Below are positions 59,557-64,000 of a DNA stretch of 64,000 nucleotides, one piece after another. Under the pieces are notes generated by a model. The model saw only the letters and a list, made by a program, of their open reading frames with translations, did not search any database and was not told the DNA's origin. Numbering within the stretch: the first letter of the stretch is position 1; every line of letters begins with the position of its first letter. Both the position numbers and the translations under genes were made by a program. The stretch is from Falsiroseomonas sp041690465 (lineage in GTDB: Bacteria > Pseudomonadota > Alphaproteobacteria > Acetobacterales > Acetobacteraceae), in the NCBI RefSeq assembly GCF_041690465.1, contig NZ_JAWLHG010000012.1, positions 1 through 64,000 of the forward strand, given 5' to 3'.

Positions 59557-62124
59557 ATGGGAACAATCCCGGAACCCTTCGCCGCCTGGTTCGCCGCCCG
59601 CGGCTGGGCGCCGCGGGCGCACCAGCTCGCGCTGCTCCGGGCGGCGCAACGCGGCGAGAGCGCGCTGCTCATCGCGCCCACCGGCGGCGGCAAGACGCTC
59701 GCCGGCTTCCTGCCGAGCCTCGCCGACCTGCACGCCAACCCGCGGGACGGCCTGCACACGCTCTACATCTCGCCGCTCAAGGCGCTGGCGGTGGATATCG
59801 CGCGCAACCTCACCACCCCCGTCGCCGAGATGGGCCTGCCCATCCGCATCGAGACCCGCACCGGCGACACGCCGGCCAACCGCCGCGCCCGCCAGCGCAC
59901 CACACCCCCGCACCTGCTGCTGACCACGCCGGAATCCCTCGCCCTGCTGCTGACCCTGCCGGATGCGCCGGCGCTGTTCGGCGGGCTGCATGCGATCGTT
60001 GTGGATGAGATCCACGCGCTCGCCGGCACCAAGCGCGGCGACCAGCTGGCGCTCGGTCTGGCGCGGCTGGCGGGGCTGGCGCCGGCGGCGCGGCGCGTCG
60101 GCCTCTCGGCCACCGTCGCCCACCCCGATCCGCTGCGCGCCTTCCTCTCCCCCACCGCGCGGCCCGGGGATGTGCGCCTGGTGCTCGGCGCCGGGGGGGC
60201 GGAGCCGACGCTCGACATGCTGCTGCCGGAAGGCCGCCTGCCCTGGGGCGGGCATATGGGCCTGGCCTCGATGCCGGAGGTCTATCGCCGCATCCGCGAG
60301 GCCGCGGTCACCATCGTCTTCGTCAACACCCGCGCCCAGGCGGAGCTCTGCTTCCAGGCGCTGTGGAAGATCAACGACGACAACCTGCCGATCGGCCTGC
60401 ATCACGGCAGCCTCACCGTCGAGCAGCGGCGCAAGGTGGAAGCGGCGATGGCCGAGGGCCGCCTGCGCGCAGTGGTCGCCACCGCCTCGCTCGACCTCGG
60501 CATAGACTGGGGCGCGGTGGACCAGGTGGTGCAGGTCGGCGCGCCGAAGGGTGTCTCCCGCCTGCTGCAGCGCATCGGGCGGGCCAACCACCGGCTGGAC
60601 GAGCCCTCGCGCGCCGTGCTGGTGCCGGCCAACCGCTTCGAGGTGATCGAGTGCACCGCCGCGCGCCAGGCGATCGCGGCGCGGGAGCTGGATGGCGATC
60701 CGCCGCGGCCGGGCGGGCTCGACGTGCTGTGCCAGCACATCCTCGCCTGCGCCGTCGCCGGGCCGTTCCTGCCGGAGGAGCTCTATGCCGAGGTGATCCG
60801 CGCCGCGCCCTATGCCGCGCTGTCGCGGCAGGATTTCGACGACGCGCTGCGCTTCGTCGAGGATGGCGGCTATGCGCTGCGCAGCTATGACCGCTTCCGC
60901 CGCCTGTTCCGCGACGCCGAGGGGCGAATGCATGTGAAATCCGCCGCGGTGGCGCGGCAGTTGCGGATGAACCTCGGCACCATCGTGGAGACGCCGCTGC
61001 TGAAGGTGCGGCTGCGCGGCGGCCCCGTGCTGGGGGAGGTGGAGGAGTGGTTCATCTCCACCCTGGTGCCCGGCGACTGCTTCATCTTCGCCGGCCAGCT
61101 GCTGCGCTTCGAAGGGCTGGACGCGCTGGCCGCCATCGTCTCGCGCGGCGGCGAGGGCGAGCCGCGCGTGCCCGCCTATGCCGGCAGCCGCATGCCGCTG
61201 ACCACCTATCTCGCGGCGCGGGTGCGCGCGATCCTGGCCGATCCGAAGGCGTGGAAGGCGCTGCCGGCGCCGGTGCAGGAATGGCTGCGCCTGCAACGCC
61301 ACGCCTCGCAGCTGCCGCCGAAGGACGGGCTGCTGGTCGAGACCTTCCCGCGCGGCGGCAAGTGGTTCCTCGTCGCCTATTGCTTCGAGGGACGGCTGGC
61401 GCACCAGACGCTGGGGATGCTGGTGACGAAGCGGATGGAACGGCTCGGCATGGGCCCGCTCGGCTACCTCGCCACCGATTATGTGCTGGCGGCGTGGAGC
61501 GCCTTCGAGCCGACCGGCGTGGCGCGGCTGTTCGAGGAGGACATCCTCGGCGAGGAGTTGGAGGAGTGGATCGCCGAGAGCTCCATGCTCCGCCGCAGCT
61601 TCCGCAACATCGCGACGATCGCCGGGCTGATCGAGAAGAACCATCCGGGGCAGGAGAAGTCGGGCCGCCAGATGACGATGAACGCCGACCTGATCTACGA
61701 CGTGCTGCGCAAGCATGAGCCCGACCACATCCTGCTGCGCGCGACCAGGCGGGAGGCGGCGACGGGCCTGACCGACGTGGCGCGCATCAGCCTGCTGCTG
61801 GCGCGCGCACGCGCCGGCGGGATCGTGCATCGTGCGCTGGACCGCGTCTCGCCGCTCGCCGTGCCGGCGCTGATCGAGGAAGGCCGCGAATGGGTCGCCG
61901 GCGGCGCCGAGGATGCGCTGCTCGCCGAGGCCGCGGCGATGGTCGAGGAGGTCACCGGCGGCGCCGAGCTGTTCGCCGAGACGCTCGCCGAGGTGACGGA
62001 CGGCATCGCCCCGCGCGGTGATCGCGACCGCCCGCGCCGCCCCCGCGACAAGCCGCGCGAGGGCGGCGGCCGCTACAACCGGTTCGTGCGCCACGCGCCG
62101 AAAGGACTGACCACCAGCCGATGA
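59557..62124 (+). CDS. Ligase-associated DEXH-box helicase (Lhr-like)
   Basis: An 855-residue superfamily 2 helicase: Walker A LLIAPTGGGKTLAGF, motif II VVDEIHAL, VGLSATVAHP (motif III), VFVNTRAQAE (IV), RAVVATASLDLGIDWG (V) and LLQRIGRANHRLDE (VI). The C-terminal half fits the Lhr winged-helix and ring-forming region. It belongs to the ligase/exonuclease/PdeM repair set; its ATG lies 72 nt after the sulfotransferase-like gene. The stop overlaps the PdeM start (ATGA). Confidence 0.92.
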   Translation: MGTIPEPFAAWFAARGWAPRAHQLALLRAAQRGESALLIAPTGGGKTLAGFLPSLADLHANPRDGLHTLYISPLKALAVDIARNLTTPVAEMGLPIRIETRTGDTPANRRARQRTTPPHLLLTTPESLALLLTLPDAPALFGGLHAIVVDEIHALAGTKRGDQLALGLARLAGLAPAARRVGLSATVAHPDPLRAFLSPTARPGDVRLVLGAGGAEPTLDMLLPEGRLPWGGHMGLASMPEVYRRIREAAVTIVFVNTRAQAELCFQALWKINDDNLPIGLHHGSLTVEQRRKVEAAMAEGRLRAVVATASLDLGIDWGAVDQVVQVGAPKGVSRLLQRIGRANHRLDEPSRAVLVPANRFEVIECTAARQAIAARELDGDPPRPGGLDVLCQHILACAVAGPFLPEELYAEVIRAAPYAALSRQDFDDALRFVEDGGYALRSYDRFRRLFRDAEGRMHVKSAAVARQLRMNLGTIVETPLLKVRLRGGPVLGEVEEWFISTLVPGDCFIFAGQLLRFEGLDALAAIVSRGGEGEPRVPAYAGSRMPLTTYLAARVRAILADPKAWKALPAPVQEWLRLQRHASQLPPKDGLLVETFPRGGKWFLVAYCFEGRLAHQTLGMLVTKRMERLGMGPLGYLATDYVLAAWSAFEPTGVARLFEEDILGEELEEWIAESSMLRRSFRNIATIAGLIEKNHPGQEKSGRQMTMNADLIYDVLRKHEPDHILLRATRREAATGLTDVARISLLLARARAGGIVHRALDRVSPLAVPALIEEGREWVAGGAEDALLAEAAAMVEEVTGGAELFAETLAEVTDGIAPRGDRDRPRRPRDKPREGGGRYNRFVRHAPKGLTTSR

Positions 62125-62840
62125 TCGCCGCGCCCATCCACCTCGCCGGCGAGCGCCTGATGCTCGACCCCGGCGGCTATGTCGTCTGGCCGGCCGAGCG
62201 CCTGCTGGCCGTCGCCGATCTGCACCTGGAGAAGGGCAGCGCCTTCGCCGCGCGCGGCCGCGGGCTGCTGCCGCCCTACGACACCAGGGAGACGCTGGAG
62301 CGCCTCGCGCTGGCGCTCCGGCGCTGGAAGCCGGCGCGGCTGGTGTTGCTTGGCGACAGCTTCCACGATGCGGCGGGCAGCGCGCGCCTGCCGCAGGGCG
62401 AGGCCGCGATGCTGGCGCGGCTGCTGGCCGGGATCGAGGTGGTCTGGGTGCTCGGCAACCACGATCCGGTCGCGCCCGCGGGGCTGCCGGGCGTGGCGGT
62501 GGAGGAATGGCGGCTGGGGCCGCTCGGCTTCCGCCACGTCGCCAGGCCCGGCGCGGGCGGCGGGCTCTCCGGCCATTTCCACCCCAAGGCGACGATGCAG
62601 ACGCGTGCCGGCGGCGTGACGCGGCCCTGCTTCCTGGCCGATGCTAAACGCCTGCTGCTCCCCGCCTTCGGCGCCTACACCGGCGGGCTCGACATCCGCG
62701 ACCCGGCGATCGCGGCGCTGTTCCCGCGCGGCGGGCGCGCCTTCCTGCGGGGTGGGGACCGGCTGTTCAGCTTCCCGACCGGCCCCCTGCGCGCATCCGT
62801 CCCGCGCCGGGAAGTGGCTACGGGAACAGCACCTGGCTGA
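62121..62840 (+). CDS. pdeM: Ligase-associated phosphoesterase PdeM
   Basis: A 239-residue calcineurin-type phosphoesterase with all five metal segments: ADLHLEKG, LLGDSFHD, LGNHDP, GHFHP and the intervening His. It is the fourth member of the ligase-associated repair set and is co-translated with the helicase. Its 3' end overlaps the opposite fasciclin gene by 23 nt. Confidence 0.9.
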   Translation: MIAAPIHLAGERLMLDPGGYVVWPAERLLAVADLHLEKGSAFAARGRGLLPPYDTRETLERLALALRRWKPARLVLLGDSFHDAAGSARLPQGEAAMLARLLAGIEVVWVLGNHDPVAPAGLPGVAVEEWRLGPLGFRHVARPGAGGGLSGHFHPKATMQTRAGGVTRPCFLADAKRLLLPAFGAYTGGLDIRDPAIAALFPRGGRAFLRGGDRLFSFPTGPLRASVPRREVATGTAPG

Positions 62841-63411
62841 TCGGGTAGATCACGCCGTTGCTGGCCTGGATCGGCCCACCGACCACCTGCGCCGGTGCCG
62901 CCGAGACATTCGCGCCCGCAGCGCCGAAGCTGCCCAGCTGCTGCGCCGGCGCCGGATTGCGCAGCGTCATGCTCGCGCCGCTGCCGGAAACCAGGATGTC
63001 GCTGCCATTCACCGTGGTCAGCCGCCGCTCGCCGCTTCCCATCTGGTCCGGGCCGATGGCGCCGGGCACGATGTGGTAGTTGATCAGCGCCATCACCCGC
63101 CGCCGCTCCACTTCATTGGTGTTCTGCGGGCTGCCCTGGCTCTGGCCGAGCAGGTCCTGCAACAGCCCGGCGGGCGCGCCGCTGAACGCCTGGTCCACCG
63201 GCGCGAAGACGGTCATCGGCGCCGCCTGGCGGAAGGTCTCCACCGCGCCGGCGCGGGTGATGATGTCGAGGAAGCGCGAGAAGCGGGTATCGCCGGCCAT
63301 GGTGTCCGCCAGCGTGCGGGTCGCCTGGGCACGCGGGAGCCCTGGCATGGCAAGGGTGCCGGCGGCCACCCCGCCAAGCGCGAGGAAGCCGCGTCGCAGC
63401 ATCGGTGTCAT
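62818..63411 (-). CDS. Secreted fasciclin-domain protein
   Basis: A 197-residue protein with a Tat-like signal (MLRRGFLALGGVAAGTLAMPG) and one FAS1 domain: TVFAPVDQAF (H1-like segment) and VMALINYHIVPGAI (H2-like segment, YH motif), then ASNGVIYPISQVL. FAS1 domains mediate adhesion or carbohydrate contacts. GGA is 9 nt before the ATG 63411. The first frame open to 63966 is not coding upstream. Confidence 0.87.
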   Translation of the reverse strand: MTPMLRRGFLALGGVAAGTLAMPGLPRAQATRTLADTMAGDTRFSRFLDIITRAGAVETFRQAAPMTVFAPVDQAFSGAPAGLLQDLLGQSQGSPQNTNEVERRRVMALINYHIVPGAIGPDQMGSGERRLTTVNGSDILVSGSGASMTLRNPAPAQQLGSFGAAGANVSAAPAQVVGGPIQASNGVIYPISQVLFP

Positions 63412-63558
63412 TTCGAATAGTCCTTTCGTTGGCATCGGGCCTGTGGCGGCCCGCCGCTGCGTCACCGCGCGGTCGGGCTTCAAACGTGGCTTCCCCGAAC
63501 GGGTTCGCGTGCGGCATCGGATGTTCGCGCAGCGGCGGCGGCGCCCTACATTGGGGCG

Positions 63559-64000
63559 ATGACCGCACCCGTCCTGATCTGGTTCCGCCACGATCTGCGC
63601 CTGGCCGACCATGCCGCCCTGCATGCCGCGCTCGCCGGCGGGGGGAAGGTGCTGCCGCTCTTCGTGCTGGACGACGCGGCCGCCGGCGAGGCGCGCTACG
63701 GCGCGGCCGGGAGGTGGTGGCTGCGGCAGAGCCTCGCCGCGCTCGCCGAAAGCCTGGCTGCGCGCGGTGCCCCGCTGCTGCTGGCGCGCGGCCGGGCGGA
63801 GACGATCATCCCGGCGCTGGCCGCCGCCATCGGCGCGCCGGAGGTGCATGCCGGCCGCGCGATCGAACCCTGGGCGCGCGAGCAGTCGCGCCGCGTGGCC
63901 GAGGCGCTCGGCGATGCCGGCGGCGCGCTGCGGCTGCACACCACCGTGGTGCTGCGGGAGCCGCATGGCTTCGGCTCGGGGAGCGGCAAGCCCTATGCGG
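63559..64000 (+). CDS. phrB: Deoxyribodipyrimidine photolyase, cut by window end
   Basis: The first 147 codons of a photolyase/cryptochrome family protein: VLIWFRHDLRLADHAALHAA, PLFVLDD, AAGRWWLRQSLAALAESLA and EPWAREQSRRVAEAL are the family's N-terminal pattern (the antenna-chromophore domain). The FAD domain is beyond the window. It is divergent from the fasciclin gene. Photolyase repairs UV-induced pyrimidine dimers. Confidence 0.9.
   Translation, partial: MTAPVLIWFRHDLRLADHAALHAALAGGGKVLPLFVLDDAAAGEARYGAAGRWWLRQSLAALAESLAARGAPLLLARGRAETIIPALAAAIGAPEVHAGRAIEPWAREQSRRVAEALGDAGGALRLHTTVVLREPHGFGSGSGKPYA

Noticed and set aside
59098..62094. 998-codon open frame opposite the DEXH helicase
   Set aside because: The helicase on the other strand has all SF2 motifs. 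The antisense frame is a base-composition shadow.
1..64000. CRISPR array or insertion sequence
   Set aside because: No regular direct repeats with unique spacers and no transposase-like frame were seen on either strand.

Overview
The window is very GC-rich, with long antisense open frames everywhere. Its gene content (serine-glyoxylate aminotransferase, TRAP and hydantoinase systems, CaiB/BaiF transferase, ligase-associated repair genes, AlpA/PrimPol prophage genes) points to an alphaproteobacterium, most likely Acetobacteraceae of the Roseomonas type. That assignment is inference from gene content; no rRNA is present. The DNA is chromosomal.

Positions 1-9233 are accessory. A compact + strand cassette (554-5508) reads AlpA-like regulator, one-TM peptide, zinc-ribbon protein, PrimPol-type primase/polymerase, DUF3987 helicase-like protein, Cys-rich protein, two small proteins and an HGGxSTG protein. 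Most starts and stops overlap by 4-14 nt. A polytopic membrane protein (5623-7278, -), a long non-coding stretch, a strikingly AT-rich lipoprotein gene (8193-8723) between short direct repeats, and a degenerate tandem repeat follow. The block ends at a tRNA-Glu gene (9234-9309, -) whose 3' end faces it, the usual geometry of an island in a tRNA gene. No integrase is visible; the other end must lie left of the window.

Positions 9400-25400 hold a type III polyketide synthase/methyltransferase/flavoprotein operon, a glyoxylate/2-hydroxyacid pair transcribed divergently, and a peroxide-defence locus: oxyR, a broken manganese catalase (two frameshifts and one stop), and intact ahpC and ahpD with mycobacterial-type cysteines. 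An M23 peptidase, a complete TRAP transporter, tRNA-Val and an N-formylglutamate amidohydrolase follow. Between the last gene and the next operon lies a candidate small RNA with promoter, anti-Shine-Dalgarno stretch and terminator.

Positions 25600-46500 are mostly catabolism and transport: acyl-CoA dehydrogenase/CaiB operon, a LysE exporter behind a promoter whose spacer is a perfect 19-bp palindrome, a D-aminoacylase, an ABC exporter, a serine hydrolase, and an SDR-M20 hydrolase-hyuA-hyuB operon. On the + strand are a 2-hydroxyacid dehydrogenase, an orphan iron-type permease, and a penicillin-acylase-family hydrolase overlapping a GH3-type acyl-adenylating enzyme.

Positions 46500-64000 contain an ion-channel homologue, an HpcH/HpaI aldolase, a DUF4139 protein and the four-gene ligase-associated repair set (exonuclease, ATP-dependent ligase, DEXH helicase, PdeM phosphoesterase). 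The set is split into two divergent halves by about 6.3 kb of surface-glycan-type genes (GT61, two GT2-like, two methyltransferases, one sulfotransferase-like). A fasciclin protein and the start of a photolyase gene close the window.
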